DNA from: Vacuolonema iberomarrocanum LEGE 07170
GTDB lineage: Bacteria > Cyanobacteriota > Cyanobacteriia > Elainellales > Elainellaceae
DNA length: 64,000 nt
Direction: 5' to 3'
NCBI GenBank assembly: GCA_015207365.1
Contig: JADEXA010000013.1
Coordinates: forward strand, 1-64,000
The notes under the pieces were generated by a model. That model saw nothing but the letters and a program-made list of their open reading frames with translations, did no database searches and was not told where the DNA came from. Positions 28,271-38,045 of this stretch are shown here, one piece after another (the stretch's first letter is position 1; the number at the start of each line of letters is the position of its first letter). The position numbers and the translations under genes were made by a program.

Positions 28271-28870
28271 CTAGACGGCTGCAAAGAATTCCTTGGACTT
28301 CACCGGATCCGGATTCATGGTCTTGTCGCCAGGCTGCCAACCCGCAGGGCAAACTTCGTCGGGGTTTGCCTGTACATATTGAATAGCCTGCAGTACCCGT
28401 AGGGCTTCATCTACGTTGCGACCAAAGGCCAGATTGTTGATGGTTGCGTGCTGCACGATACCATCTTTGTCGATGATGAACAGACCCCGTAGCGCAACGC
28501 CACCATCTGGGTCAAGGACGTTGTACGCTTCGCTAATGTCTTTCTTGATGTCAGACACCAAAGGATAGGTCAGGTCGCCAACCCCACCGCTCTTGCGATC
28601 GGTCTGGATCCAGGCGAGGTGAGAGAATTCGCTATCTACGGATACGCCCAAAACTTCGGTGTTGATGGTTTTGAACTCTTCGTAGCGATCGCTAAATGCG
28701 GTAATTTCCGTGGGGCAAACAAATGTAAAGTCCAGAGGATAGAAGAACAGAACCACATATTTGCCGCGATAATCTGACAGCTTGATGGTCTTGAACTCCT
28801 GGTCTACAACGGCTGTGGCGGTAAAGTCAGGAGCCGCCTGCCCAACCCGTAGGCACTCGTGATGAGTCAT
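28271..28870 (-). CDS. typical 2-Cys peroxiredoxin
   Basis: Thiol peroxidase of 199 residues that reduces peroxides using thioredoxin. The peroxidatic cysteine is Cys52 in FTFVCPTE and the resolving cysteine is Cys174 in DEVCPAGW, as in chloroplast 2-Cys Prx. The GGVG and C-terminal YF-type motifs linked to overoxidation sensitivity are only partly present: GGVGDL occurs near 95, while the tail is SKEFFAAV. It is followed by its own terminator. With ftrC in the same window it belongs to the ferredoxin-thioredoxin antioxidant network. Confidence 0.95.
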   Translation of the reverse strand: MTHHECLRVGQAAPDFTATAVVDQEFKTIKLSDYRGKYVVLFFYPLDFTFVCPTEITAFSDRYEEFKTINTEVLGVSVDSEFSHLAWIQTDRKSGGVGDLTYPLVSDIKKDISEAYNVLDPDGGVALRGLFIIDKDGIVQHATINNLAFGRNVDEALRVLQAIQYVQANPDEVCPAGWQPGDKTMNPDPVKSKEFFAAV

Positions 28871-29497
28871 GAATCTACACTCCTAAATTGTCTGCGATTA
28901 GTTGTTTGCAAGTCAGCATCTGCCATTCAGCGTCTGCCATGCATCAGTTGCAATAACAAGTTCTGGCAACAACAGCCATCTACGAAAACAGGCTCATCAT
29001 TCCATATAAATCTACCTAACGCTCATCGAGCTAATCTAACTCAAAGACAGGCAGAATCAAGGTGATAGGGCTTTAACCTCTGTTTACGAACTGTTACGAC
29101 TATATCATCATAGCGATAATCATAGTCATAACGATTCTGACTAAAGGTTCTCCTACATGCTTGTCAGTTTTCTGCCTCTTTCCTGCCAGATTCTTACACT
29201 GAAGCCTTGGCAGTTGGGCCACATTTATAACCTGGGAAGCGACTTCGTTATGCTTGCTGCCCAATCATTTCAGTCATTGGGTAGAAATTAAAGCGGCAAA
29301 CTTTGTGATGCATCGCGCCGCATCAAACCCTATGTTTCCTCCAGTCAAGCAAAAATCATCCTTGGCTGCGGCAACTTCAAAAAATCCAATCCTTACAGGA
29401 ACTGCACTCTCTGCTGAGCCAATGTAATCCTCGCGATTGCCGACATTTGGACGACCCCACACAATAAGGATGTCGTGTCGGCAATACGAGGTTCTTG
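28871..29497. other. divergent intergenic region
   Basis: A 627-bp region between the divergent peroxiredoxin and amylase genes. It is AT-rich, with a CAT/ATC-rich patch at 29102-29140. I see no open frame with recognisable content, no strong hairpin and no RNA family. Confidence 0.35.
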
Positions 29498-30964
29498 ATG
29501 ACGGTTCAAACTCCAGACTGGGTCAAGCACGCTGTGTTCTACCAAATTTTCCCCGATCGCTTTGCTCGGGTGGTTCCCCCTACAGCTTCCCCCGCTGAGC
29601 ATGTACCCCTAGAACCGTGGGATGCATTGCCAACATTTGATGGCTACAAAGGTGGCAATCTTTGGGGTGTCATCGATCGCCTAGATTATCTGCAAGACCT
29701 GGGCATCAACGCGATTTACTTCACCCCAATCTTCCAGTCCACATCCAACCACCGCTATCACACCCACGATTACTACCTCGTCGACCCATTGCTCGGAGGG
29801 AACGCCGCCTTTGATGCCTTACTCGACGCAGCCCATGCGCGCCAAATCCGGATCGTCCTTGATGGCGTGTTTAACCACACCGGGCGAGGATTTTTCTACT
29901 TCAACGACATTCTAGAGAATGGCCCGCAATCTCCCTGGGTGGACTGGTTTCGGATCGAAGGATGGCCGCTCTCCGCTTACGATGGCAGCCTCCCTGCTAA
30001 CTACGAGGGCTGGGCCGGAAACCGAGCGCTTCCTGCGTTCAATCACGACAATCCCCAGACACGGGAATATATTATGCAGGTTGGCGAATATTGGGTGCAA
30101 AAGGGCATTGATGGGTGGCGCTTGGATGTGCCTTACGAGGTGAAAGCGGAGGGCTTCTGGCAGGAATTTCGTCAGCGCATCAAGGCGATCAATCCCGAGG
30201 CTTACATTGTGGGCGAGGTTTGGAGCGATGCGACGGAATGGCTGGATGGCACTCAGTTTGATGGGGTGATGAACTATCCGCTGACCGCCGCCACGATCGC
30301 CTTCACGGGAGGCGATCGCGTCCTTATGGATCAGGTCAGAGATCGGGCCTACGAACCCTACCCCGCCTTGAATGCTCAGAACTATGCCCAGCGGGTCAAA
30401 GCTCTGGTGCATCAGCATGACTGGCAGATTCAACTGACCCAACTCAATTTGCTGGATAGTCACGACACAGCCCGGTTGCTGTCGATTGTGGGGAGCGATC
30501 GCGCCACCGTTCAACTAGCCACCCTACTGATGTTTGCCCTACCTGGCCCGCCCTGCATTTACTATGGCGACGAAGTTGGCATGAAGGGCGGTGTGGATCC
30601 AGACTGTCGCAGTGGCTTCGTCCCCGAAGACCAATGGGAACGAGATGTCCTCGACTATCATCGCCGCCTCATCGCCCTGCGGCACCAATACCCTGCCCTC
30701 CGCATCGGCGCTTATGAAGCGCTGGGGGCAATGGGAGATCTCGTTGCCTTTGCACGGCAGTTAGAAGCTGGCGATGGTGGCACACCCGAAACGCTCGTCA
30801 TTGCAGTCAATGCAGGCGAAACCCCCGTTGAGACGTCAATACCTGTGGATGGGTTGAAGGTTTATCCTGCGAAGAGGGTCTACGGAGCCGGTCAGGCAGC
30901 TTGGGAAGACGGGGCGCTGCACTTATCTCTCCCCGCCCGCCAGGGAATTGTTCTAGCGGAGTGA
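29498..30964 (+). CDS. GH13 alpha-amylase family enzyme (cyclomaltodextrinase/neopullulanase-like)
   Basis: Glycoside hydrolase of 488 residues acting on maltodextrin-type alpha-1,4 glucans. Family motifs: DGVFNH (about 122-127), GWRLDVP with nucleophile Asp210, GEVW with acid/base Glu240, and LLDSHD with Asp323. The HYHTHDYY region (here RYHTHDYYLVD) is typical of neopullulanases and cyclomaltodextrinases. The usual N-terminal CBM34 domain is missing, as the protein begins at the barrel. There is no signal peptide, so it probably acts on glycogen breakdown products in the cytoplasm. ATG 29498 is preferred over TTG 29495. Confidence 0.9.
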   Translation: MTVQTPDWVKHAVFYQIFPDRFARVVPPTASPAEHVPLEPWDALPTFDGYKGGNLWGVIDRLDYLQDLGINAIYFTPIFQSTSNHRYHTHDYYLVDPLLGGNAAFDALLDAAHARQIRIVLDGVFNHTGRGFFYFNDILENGPQSPWVDWFRIEGWPLSAYDGSLPANYEGWAGNRALPAFNHDNPQTREYIMQVGEYWVQKGIDGWRLDVPYEVKAEGFWQEFRQRIKAINPEAYIVGEVWSDATEWLDGTQFDGVMNYPLTAATIAFTGGDRVLMDQVRDRAYEPYPALNAQNYAQRVKALVHQHDWQIQLTQLNLLDSHDTARLLSIVGSDRATVQLATLLMFALPGPPCIYYGDEVGMKGGVDPDCRSGFVPEDQWERDVLDYHRRLIALRHQYPALRIGAYEALGAMGDLVAFARQLEAGDGGTPETLVIAVNAGETPVETSIPVDGLKVYPAKRVYGAGQAAWEDGALHLSLPARQGIVLAE

Positions 30965-30976
30965 ACCCTACGCTCT

Positions 30977-31017
30977 TATCGTTTGCGCCCGCTGCAAAAC
31001 AGCGGGCGCAAACGATA
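30977..31017. terminator. 17-bp hairpin after the amylase gene
   Basis: Arms 30977-30993 and 31001-31017 pair perfectly with core GTTTGCGCCCGCT. It lies 13 bp after the amylase stop. The core resembles family B hairpins (GTTTGTGCCCGC), with a T-A to C-G change on both arms. Confidence 0.7.
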
Positions 31018-31070
31018 GTTAGAGTTTTCGTCCATAGCTGTGACTTGAGTTGCCAGGACTTGACTTCTAT

Positions 31071-31164
31071 CAATTCGCTAAGAATCCACTACAGATAATT
31101 TTTTGAAAGCCCCGCATTGCGGGGCTTTCAAAAAATTATCTGGTTTTGGTTTTCGTAGAATTGG
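31071..31164. repeat. family A hairpin element, copy 2
   Basis: Almost the same 95 bp as 21377-21472, including CAATTCGCTAAGAATCCACT and the TTATCTGGTTTTGGTTTT right half. The stem apex reads GCCCCGC/GCGGGGC instead of GACCCGC/GCGGGTC. It lies between two convergent genes. Confidence 0.85.
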
Positions 31165-31166
31165 TC

Positions 31167-31760
31167 TTACTGATCCAACGCAGAACGCCCTTCGCGGCCC
31201 AAACGGACGACAACAAAATAGGCGAAGTAAAGCGTATAGATGATGACTCCGACAATGCCCCAGAAGGCGAGAAAGCCGGACGTGTAGTTGGCGTGGAGGA
31301 CATCCTGGTAAATCAGCGGAGCTTCGCGCCAAACTTGGCAGAAGGGGGTTTCATAAATGCCGCGGTCAAACGCACAGCGCAAAAAGGGAAGGGTTGCGAT
31401 CGCCCCCAACCCGCAGTAGACACTTACCGCCCAGCGCCATGCCGTGAGGCAAAGCTTTAGCAGAGAATCCATCTGGTCGTCGATTTCCTCATTAATATCA
31501 GTCCAAAACCACAGCCCCGTCGGAATCAGCACCCGCGCCAGAAAGCCAGTGAGGAACGCAATCGGCAAATTGCCAATCATCAGATACACCGTAATCGCCA
31601 GCAAACTAGCAACACGCCAATAGATGATGAGCAGTCGCTGCATCGCTTCCTTCCGCTTCACCGTTGCCCACAACAGCAACACCAGCGGCAGCAGCACAGC
31701 AAACAAGACAGCGAGCCGGTAATCCGTCCAAACGAGCGATCGCAATAATTCCTGAGACAT
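31167..31760 (-). CDS. DUF3177-like integral membrane protein
   Basis: Cyanobacterial membrane protein of 197 residues with about four or five hydrophobic segments (15-33, 46-62, 66-85, 107-127, 158-180). Its WTDINEEIDDQMDSLLKLCLTAWRW loop is the most polar part. Two cysteines around FLRCAFDRGIYETPFCQVW may be paired outside the membrane. The family assignment is from overall pattern; function unknown. The stop lies 2 bp from the family A repeat. Confidence 0.65.
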   Translation of the reverse strand: MSQELLRSLVWTDYRLAVLFAVLLPLVLLLWATVKRKEAMQRLLIIYWRVASLLAITVYLMIGNLPIAFLTGFLARVLIPTGLWFWTDINEEIDDQMDSLLKLCLTAWRWAVSVYCGLGAIATLPFLRCAFDRGIYETPFCQVWREAPLIYQDVLHANYTSGFLAFWGIVGVIIYTLYFAYFVVVRLGREGRSALDQ

Positions 31761-31951
31761 AAATTTCTAGCGCGAGAAGTAAAGTGGATAGACCCAAACC
31801 AACGGACATAAAGCAAGCTTTATCCTAGCAAGCCATTTGGTCAGGTTTGCAAACAAATAGTAGAAGAGAAGACTTCACCGCAACCGGATGCTGCCTACCG
31901 ATGCGAAGCGGCTGAACGCACCTCATGCAAAGCCCCTTGCGGAAGGGGGTC

Positions 31952-32010
31952 TGGGGGAACGTGCTTCGTTCCCCCAGTCAGGGGGTTTGGGGGGCGACGC
32001 GCCCCCAAGT
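31952..32010. repeat. G-rich double hairpin repeat
   Basis: CTGGGGGAACG / CGTTCCCCCAG forms a hairpin with a short TGCTT loop (31951-31977), followed by GGGGGGCGACGCGCCCCC (31989-32006). This CCCCCTGA..GGGGG type of repeat is common in cyanobacteria. It fills the 322-bp gap between DUF3177 and yvcK, which otherwise shows no gene. Confidence 0.6.
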
Positions 32011-32082
32011 CCAATTCATAGTAGCCATCAGATTTCTCCGCCAGCTTCGCCCCCAAGCCTTATAGACAGCCTGCCAATCACC

Positions 32083-33471
32083 TTAAAGCCCTTGAATTCG
32101 CCCATACCAACGGAGAAGAACGCGAGCCAGGCGATCGCTATCGTGGCGCACATAGCCCGTTGCCGCATCTTCCTCCATCACATTGGCAAGAATTGCGCGT
32201 CGCCCCTGCCGCATCACGGCCTCTCGGTCAAAGTAAACAGGATGAGAATTTTCTTGAGAATACTTGATCAGTGTACTGGCGGAGGGCACATGCCGTTGCA
32301 TCAGCACCACATCGAAGATAGGACGCCCTCCCGTTGCCGCATCGATCGCCCGGATATGGTCGGACACCGTGTAGCCCTGCGTTTCCCCCGGTTGCGTCAT
32401 GATGTTGCAAACATAGACCGAGGGCACTTTAGAGCGGGCGATCGCCTCCACAATTTCGGGCACGAGCAGGTTGGGAATGATGCTGGTGTAGAGGCTACCG
32501 GGGCCAATAATGATCAAATCTGCCTTTTCGATCGCCTCTAACACGCGAGGTAAGGCTGGAGGATGCGACGGTGTACAACCAATGTTGACGATTTTGCCGT
32601 TCGCTTCGGTGATGTTGGACTCACCCTTAATCAGACGGCCATCTTCCAATTCGGCCCACAGTTGAATATCGCTGAGGGTCGAAGGCAACACTTGCCCTTG
32701 CACCGCGAGGACTTTAGAAATGGCAGCGATCGCCCGCTCCAGATCCCCCGTCACCTCTGTCATCACCGTCAAGAACAGGTTGCCAAAGCTGTGCCCACTC
32801 AGGCCATTCCCTGCCTGAAAGCGATACTGAAATAGCTCTGTTAGTAGCTTTTCTTCGTTTGCCAAGGCGGCTAGACAGTTGCGAATATCCCCCGGTGGCA
32901 AGACGCCAATTTCTCGCCGCAACCGCCCCGACGATCCCCCGTCATCCGCCACCGTCACGATCGCCGTGATATTCGTGCTGTATTGCTTCAAGCCCCGCAG
33001 TAAGGTCGACAGCCCTGTCCCCCCACCAATCGCTACAATTCGAGGCCCACGATTCAGCCGCCGATGGGTCATCAACCGATCTACCAGCTCCTCATCACCC
33101 TCTGGCATCAGCACATCCGTCAGCGTGTTGAGGCTGCGAGTGTGTCCCCACAACACCAGCAGCAACCCCACAAGCGCCACAAGCGGCCCACTCACATAGT
33201 TGGGGATAAGTTGTGTGACTAAGCTCAGGGTTTCGCTGATAAACTGCCCGAGGCGAAAGACGGGCGTTTGCCGCGACCAGATAGCAATGCCCAGGCCACA
33301 TAACAACACCCCCGCCGCACTGACAAACAGCCAACGCTTCACCGAAAGCCCCGGTGACAGCCATTTAAACCATTGGCCAAAGCGACGGTTGGACATGCGC
33401 ACTTGGGGAAGAGGGCGGGCGGGTTCCGAACGTAAGGCTCGGAGGGCATATTTCAATAATCCGTTCGACAT
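32083..33471 (-). CDS. yvcK: YvcK/CofD-like UDP-GlcNAc-binding regulator
   Basis: Protein of 462 residues. Two hydrophobic segments (about 45-65 and 90-110) are followed by the YvcK domain: [19 protein letters not shown] near 144, [28 protein letters not shown] near 173, [17 protein letters not shown] near 325. In Bacillus, YvcK binds UDP-GlcNAc and adjusts peptidoglycan precursor supply and morphology on gluconeogenic carbon. The N-terminal membrane anchor is common in cyanobacterial forms. It is monocistronic here. Confidence 0.9.
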   Translation of the reverse strand: MSNGLLKYALRALRSEPARPLPQVRMSNRRFGQWFKWLSPGLSVKRWLFVSAAGVLLCGLGIAIWSRQTPVFRLGQFISETLSLVTQLIPNYVSGPLVALVGLLLVLWGHTRSLNTLTDVLMPEGDEELVDRLMTHRRLNRGPRIVAIGGGTGLSTLLRGLKQYSTNITAIVTVADDGGSSGRLRREIGVLPPGDIRNCLAALANEEKLLTELFQYRFQAGNGLSGHSFGNLFLTVMTEVTGDLERAIAAISKVLAVQGQVLPSTLSDIQLWAELEDGRLIKGESNITEANGKIVNIGCTPSHPPALPRVLEAIEKADLIIIGPGSLYTSIIPNLLVPEIVEAIARSKVPSVYVCNIMTQPGETQGYTVSDHIRAIDAATGGRPIFDVVLMQRHVPSASTLIKYSQENSHPVYFDREAVMRQGRRAILANVMEEDAATGYVRHDSDRLARVLLRWYGRIQGL

Positions 33472-33932
33472 GGTGGGGTATCCGTGTCAATTCAAATTTA
33501 AATAAGAGCGAGCTAGGGCAAGCTGAGGCAAGAGAACCACACAATGAACCAGTGGGTTTTCGATAAACTCGAAGAGTACCCAGCACATTTAAGTTGTTGC
33601 TAGCGCCAATGTAGGTCAGTCATGCCGCCCATACCTGTTGCAAAGAATACCAGTCCATTCGGCAATCGGTGGCAAAACCTACCCAGTTCCGATTATTTTT
33701 GCACCTTCTCTCGCAATTCCGTTGCCCGACTATGCCGCCTCACGTAATCACCCAGGGGGAGGGTCGACTTTGTTGCTTTTTGCGACAGAATGAATAGATG
33801 GTCGGTGGGATTCAGGGTGATCGGATTGGCATGAAACTAATCTATGCAAAAGGGAAAGACCTGGGTTAAAAATGCTCTTAAACGAGTTTGGAGTTATTTG
33901 TGTCTGAGCACCATGCGGCCCTTCCAACTGCT
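33472..33932. other. intergenic region between yvcK and the mlaF-like gene
   Basis: A 461-bp divergent region with no coding content I recognise. It should contain both promoters; no clear hexamers were found. Confidence 0.35.
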
Positions 33933-34727
33933 ATGTCACCCTCACAAGATGCACCATTGATTGAACTCAAAGGTATCCGTAAAGCCTTTGGGCAAAACGT
34001 CATTTTAGATGGCTTGGATTTATCGATTCGAAAGGGTGAAGCCCTTGCCATCATTGGACCGTCGGGGACAGGAAAGTCGACCATCCTGCGGATTATTGCA
34101 GGACTGCTGGCTCCCGATGAAGGAGAAATTTATATCCAGGGACAAAAGCGCGAGGGGCTGGTCGAAGATGCTCCAGACCCGGTGGGCATTGGCATGGTAT
34201 TTCAGCAGGCTGCCCTGTTCGATTCGCTGAATGTCTATGAGAATGTAGGGTTTTCCTTGTTTCAGCACACGCATCTGTCGTCGGAGGATATTCAAAATCT
34301 GGTCGATCGCAAGCTGGACATGGTTGGCTTGCCGGGAATTGGCGATCGCTTTCCGGCTCAGCTCTCCGGCGGGATGCGCAAGCGTGTCAGCTTTGCCCGC
34401 GCCATCATGGAAAATCCAGAAGATGTCCATTCTCGTCCCGAAGTGTTACTCTACGACGAGCCCACTGCGGGGCTGGATCCCATTGCCTCAACCGTGATCG
34501 AAGACCTCATTCGCAACCTGCAATGCAACGAAGTAGGGTGTAGCACCTATGTTATGGTGACGCACCAGGACAGCACCATTCGTCGCACCGCCGACCGCAT
34601 CATCTTTTTGTATCAAGGCAAGGTGCAATGGGAAGGGCAGGTGAAAGATATCGACACCATTGATCACCCGATGGTGCGTCAGTTTTTCAATGGACAAGTA
34701 GAAGGGCCAATTCAGGTCGCAAAATAG
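33933..34727 (+). CDS. MlaF-like ABC ATPase (lipid transport)
   Basis: ATPase subunit of an MCE/Mla-type lipid transporter, 264 residues. Walker A GPSGTGKST, signature LSGGMRKRVSFARA, Walker B LLYDEPTAGLDP and the switch VTHQD are all present. The GMRKR form of the signature is typical of MlaF/TGD3 ATPases. The MlaD-like protein encoded next is its expected substrate-binding partner; the permease (MlaE) is not in the window. GTG 33900 and TTG 33888 are upstream in-frame alternatives. In plastids the homologous TGD complex moves lipids between envelope membranes. Confidence 0.88.
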   Translation: MSPSQDAPLIELKGIRKAFGQNVILDGLDLSIRKGEALAIIGPSGTGKSTILRIIAGLLAPDEGEIYIQGQKREGLVEDAPDPVGIGMVFQQAALFDSLNVYENVGFSLFQHTHLSSEDIQNLVDRKLDMVGLPGIGDRFPAQLSGGMRKRVSFARAIMENPEDVHSRPEVLLYDEPTAGLDPIASTVIEDLIRNLQCNEVGCSTYVMVTHQDSTIRRTADRIIFLYQGKVQWEGQVKDIDTIDHPMVRQFFNGQVEGPIQVAK

Positions 34728-34942
34728 GCACGCTCTGTTTCAACCGCGAAAAATTCTTGCAGGAACTGAGGGCTAACGCCCCTTTGCGCTGCGGGCGACT
34801 TGTAGGTGGATGTTGTAGACAGCGCCAGTCAGCGTCACACTTCACCCACTTGCGGCATTTGAAACAGGCGATAACCTGATTTAATCGGTTGGGATACGAA
34901 TCGGCTCAAACAGGATTTGCATGGTTGCTGGAGGGGAGTGGG

Positions 34943-36208
34943 ATGCGATCGCGTACATTTCGAGAAGGATCCGTTGGTCTACTCATATTGTTAGGTTTAA
35001 TCACCATCGGAGCGCTGGTCATCTGGATCCGAGGCTTTCGCTTAGGCTCTCGCAGCTACGAGTTCACGGCCACCTTTGAAGATGCAGGGGGGGTTCAGGT
35101 TGGTTCGGCTGTGCGCTATCGCGGGGTTGTCGTCGGACGTGTGTCGTCGGTCTCCGCGACGGGGAGTGCGGCAGAGGTCGAAATTGAAATTCGTCCGGCA
35201 ACCCTGGAGATTCCAATGAACTCCGTTATCCTCACGAACCAAACGGGGCTGATTGGAGAAGCCACGATTGATATTATTCCACCGCCCGGTGAGGGCGTTA
35301 ACGTGGCGACCAATCCATTGGCGGATGACTGTGAAAGCAGCGGCATTATCTGCAACGGCGATCGCGTTTCGGGGCAAGTTGGGGCGACCTTTAACGAGCT
35401 AATTGCTGCAACCATCACCCTGGCCGATCTATTTGCGGATCAAGAACTGTTCGACAACATCGTTGCGCTGACGGGTAATACTTCCGAGGCGGCGGAAGAA
35501 GTGGCTCGGCTGGCTGATTCAGTCACCGTTATCGCCGAATCGGTGCAAGACGAAGTGGAGCCGCTGCTCCAAAATCTGAACGTGACGACGACACGAATCG
35601 GACAAGCCGCGACCCAGGCTGGGGTGACGGCGAATGAGCTAAACCGATTGCTGGAATCTAACCGAGGGGCGATCGTGGCAACTCTGGATAATTTGAATCG
35701 CACCACTGGGGAAATTAGCTATATCGTCGGAGAGATTACGCCGCTAGTTGAAGATGATGGCCTCGTGGACGACCTCGAACTCCTCGTTGCCAATGCCTCC
35801 GATGCTGCTGCTAGTGCCGCTGAAGCCTCGGCTAGTTTGAGCACCCTCTCCACCTCCATTGCGACCGACGAAAATATTTTGCTCTTGCAGGAAACCCTGG
35901 ATTCGGCCCGTGCCACCTTCCAGAATGTGCAGAAAATTACTGCCGATTTGGATGAGCTAACGGGAGACCCAGAGTTACGGGATAGCTTGCGCGAACTCAT
36001 CCGGAGCTTGAGCGATTTGGTGTCTTCGACCGAGGATTTACAAAACCGGGCGGCGATCGCCCAAACTCTGGCTCCCGCTGAGCATGCCCTCCGCACGGCA
36101 GAAGACCGTCTCCGCTATGCCGAAATTGCCCGTCGCAGCGCCGAATCGACCCAGACGACCAACACAACGACCCAGGAACCCGCTGCGGCTGAACCGCGTC
36201 TCCGCTAA
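34943..36208 (+). CDS. MCE/MlaD family lipid-binding protein
   Basis: Membrane-anchored MCE protein of 421 residues. One N-terminal transmembrane segment (about 11-30, VGLLILLGLITIGALVIW) precedes the MCE domain (about 40-120: FTATFEDAGGVQVGSAVRYRGVVVGRVSSVS). A long helical, Ala/Glu-rich coiled-coil region runs to the end, with many heptad-like LxxLxxN units. The cyanobacterial homologue of TGD2 has this layout and forms a hexameric periplasmic tunnel. ATG 34943 follows a good GGAGGGGAG ribosome site. It lies 215 bp after the ATPase gene. Confidence 0.88.
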   Translation: MRSRTFREGSVGLLILLGLITIGALVIWIRGFRLGSRSYEFTATFEDAGGVQVGSAVRYRGVVVGRVSSVSATGSAAEVEIEIRPATLEIPMNSVILTNQTGLIGEATIDIIPPPGEGVNVATNPLADDCESSGIICNGDRVSGQVGATFNELIAATITLADLFADQELFDNIVALTGNTSEAAEEVARLADSVTVIAESVQDEVEPLLQNLNVTTTRIGQAATQAGVTANELNRLLESNRGAIVATLDNLNRTTGEISYIVGEITPLVEDDGLVDDLELLVANASDAAASAAEASASLSTLSTSIATDENILLLQETLDSARATFQNVQKITADLDELTGDPELRDSLRELIRSLSDLVSSTEDLQNRAAIAQTLAPAEHALRTAEDRLRYAEIARRSAESTQTTNTTTQEPAAAEPRLR

Positions 36209-36299
36209 TACTTGGTTGAACAGGGGATCTGAGGGCGATCGCTTCGCCTTCTTCCCTGCTATCTCGGTGCTACCAGATGTAACTCTATGCATTTGGGCT

Positions 36300-36392
36300 C
36301 TATAGCATTCAGATGAGGGCAGATGTTTTTGAAAACCGTACATCGCATGACTTTCAAAAACATCTTGGGTTTATCTCAGCATGTAATGCCAT
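36300..36392. repeat. family E-like hairpin element
   Basis: AGATGTTTTTGAAA (36321-36334) pairs with CTTTCAAAAACATCT. The outer inverted flanks are TATAGCATTCAGATGAG and CTCAGCATGTAATGCCATA. The apex is degenerate. The layout matches the element at 28.1 kb. Confidence 0.65.
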
Positions 36393-36503
36393 AAAGGTTT
36401 AAAGAAGTCTCTGAAAAAAATTGCGAAACATCTGGACATTCCTGTATTACGCGTGTAGCATTAGGGTGTCTTCACTAAAGTTTTTTCTAAACCAATACCT
36501 TCG

Positions 36504-36911
36504 ATGTTATCCCGATCTCTACATACAGCTCTCCGTGCGATGCAGCACCGCGCCCAAGGTGGGTTTGCGGCAAGCGTGGCACGGTTTGTCGTAGGCAGAT
36601 CGGGTGTTGTCGTTGTGCCCGTTGGTTTCCCCATAGTTGGCATGCACCGCACAGGCAAGTCCTTGGGTATGGCACTGGGTGAATCCCTGGGCATGGCCGC
36701 CTCTAATACTGTTCTCTTTGGCGGCTCACACGTTATTCGCTTTAGTAGCAATCGGCTTCGCTCTGGCAACCTCGTCGGCCTCAAATCTATTACAGGAACC
36801 GTAATTGAACGGTTTGAACTATGTTTGCCCACCCCAGTCCAGCAATGGCTGAATCCTGATTACGTACAACCCAAGAGCGGGAGGTTTAGGACGAGTCCGA
36901 CCTCACCCTGA
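36504..36911 (+). CDS. possible hypothetical protein in the HNH leader
   Basis: Open frame of 135 residues with hydrophobic valine-rich strands (VARFVVGRSGVVVVPVGF) and a C-terminal IERFELCLPTPVQQWL segment. I do not recognise it. Two competing frames exist on the minus strand (36461-36832 and 36487-36675), so coding is uncertain. It is followed at once by a terminator-like hairpin at 36935 and then the HNH gene, so the region could equally be a structured leader. Confidence 0.4.
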   Translation: MLSRSLHTALRAMQHRAQGGFAASVARFVVGRSGVVVVPVGFPIVGMHRTGKSLGMALGESLGMAASNTVLFGGSHVIRFSSNRLRSGNLVGLKSITGTVIERFELCLPTPVQQWLNPDYVQPKSGRFRTSPTSP

Positions 36912-36934
36912 TGTCGCTTAATGCGTTCTTTCGG

Positions 36935-36975
36935 CCCCCGCTCCTGATGGATTCAGTAGCGGGGGTTGTTTTTTG
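36935..36975 (+). terminator. terminator or attenuator before the HNH gene
   Basis: CCCCCGCT (36935-36942) pairs with AGCGGGGG (36958-36965), followed by TTGTTTTTT. The HNH ribosome-binding site GGAGGA (36975-36980) begins right after the T-run. The hairpin could therefore terminate the upstream transcript or attenuate HNH expression. Confidence 0.75.
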
Positions 36976-36990
36976 GAGGATTTCTATTCA

Positions 36991-37545
36991 ATGAAACCGC
37001 AGCAACTTACCCAAACAGCGTCGGCACAGAACCCCGTGGTTCGCGATGCCGTGTTGCAGCATTCCGTCGTCGTGTTCTCCAAGAACTATCTGCCTGTATC
37101 CCGCATCAACATCAAACGCGCTGTCGTGTTGTTGGTAAACGGGCAGGCCGAGGCCCTCGGCTTTGGCACTGGACAGCAGTGGGAAGTGCGATCGCCCAAT
37201 TTGGTGCTGGTCGTCCCCGAGCATATTCGACTGATTCACACCAACCCCGAACGGTTCTGGAAGGTGCCAGCGGTGACGCGACGCGAAGTCCTCCGACGCG
37301 ACCACCATGCTTGCCAATACTGCGGCAGCACCCGGCATCTCACGCTGGATCACGTCATCCCCCGCTCGAAGGGCGGTTCTCATACCTGGGATAACGTCGT
37401 GACCGCCTGTGAATCATGCAACGGCCAGAAAGGCGCTCGCCTCCCCCACGAGGTTGGCATGACCCTTTCCCATCGGCCAAAAGCTCCGATTCATCCGGCG
37501 CTCCAGTTTGCCGAACAGTTCTGGCAAACCCAGACCCTGCCCTGA
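36991..37545 (+). CDS. HNH endonuclease family protein
   Basis: HNH nuclease of 184 residues. The zinc-binding and catalytic core is CQYCGSTRHLTLDHVIPRSKGG (Cys108, Cys111, Asp120-His121) with WDNVVTACESCNGQKG (Asn135, Cys140, Cys143). The N-terminal part (VVFSKNYLPVSRINIKRAVVLLVNGQAEAL) is the typical cyanobacterial extension of this family, which is widespread as a stand-alone gene. The target is unknown. ATG 36991 is chosen for the GGAGGA ten bases upstream. Confidence 0.88.
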   Translation: MKPQQLTQTASAQNPVVRDAVLQHSVVVFSKNYLPVSRINIKRAVVLLVNGQAEALGFGTGQQWEVRSPNLVLVVPEHIRLIHTNPERFWKVPAVTRREVLRRDHHACQYCGSTRHLTLDHVIPRSKGGSHTWDNVVTACESCNGQKGARLPHEVGMTLSHRPKAPIHPALQFAEQFWQTQTLP

Positions 37546-37658
37546 GGGAGCGATCGCAACCAATTTTGCGCCTCCCCTCGGCAGCCCCAGAGATCGTTTG
37601 TTTTGACCGTGTTTGTGTTCACCTTTGTCAAACCCTCATCGAGAGAGGCGTCAACGTC

Positions 37659-38045
37659 ATGTTGAAACTGACTTATACCGCAGACGGATTGTTTATGGAG
37701 CAAATTGCGGCTCCCCTAGAGGTGCTCGTTGCTCAGCGGGTCATGCTGGCATTGCGAACCGGGCAAACCCTTTATGTGGAACCCGGTCGGGCATCGTTCC
37801 TGATCGCCAAAGCAATGCGCGGACTGGCACACTTGCAGACCGAGTTGCAGGTGGCAGGTATCCCCGATGTCGATCTGACCATTGTGGATGAGGACTTCAT
37901 CGAAGTCAGCCTGTACGGTAGCTGGATCGCCGAAAGCACTCAGGCAGAGGAAGGCATGTTCATTGTGGCATTGCCCAATCGGTTAGAGTTCTTTGTCTAC
38001 AAACTGTGGCAAATGACCCAGGAACAGGCGATCTCGGCTCGTTAG
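37659..38045 (+). CDS. conserved cyanobacterial hypothetical protein
   Basis: Small protein of 128 residues starting MLKLTYTADGLFMEQIAAPLEVLVAQRVMLALR. The pattern alternates strands and helices, with a central GQTLYVEPGRASFLI and the closing FFVYKLWQMTQEQA. It looks like a conserved cyanobacterial family without known function. The frame continues upstream into the HNH gene to 37416, but ATG 37659 is the only sensible start. It is the last gene before the tRNA array. Confidence 0.65.
   Translation: MLKLTYTADGLFMEQIAAPLEVLVAQRVMLALRTGQTLYVEPGRASFLIAKAMRGLAHLQTELQVAGIPDVDLTIVDEDFIEVSLYGSWIAESTQAEEGMFIVALPNRLEFFVYKLWQMTQEQAISAR

Noticed and set aside
29102..29140. CAT/ATC-rich stretch as a riboswitch or sRNA
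   Set aside because: Low-complexity sequence without a stable fold or conserved motif.
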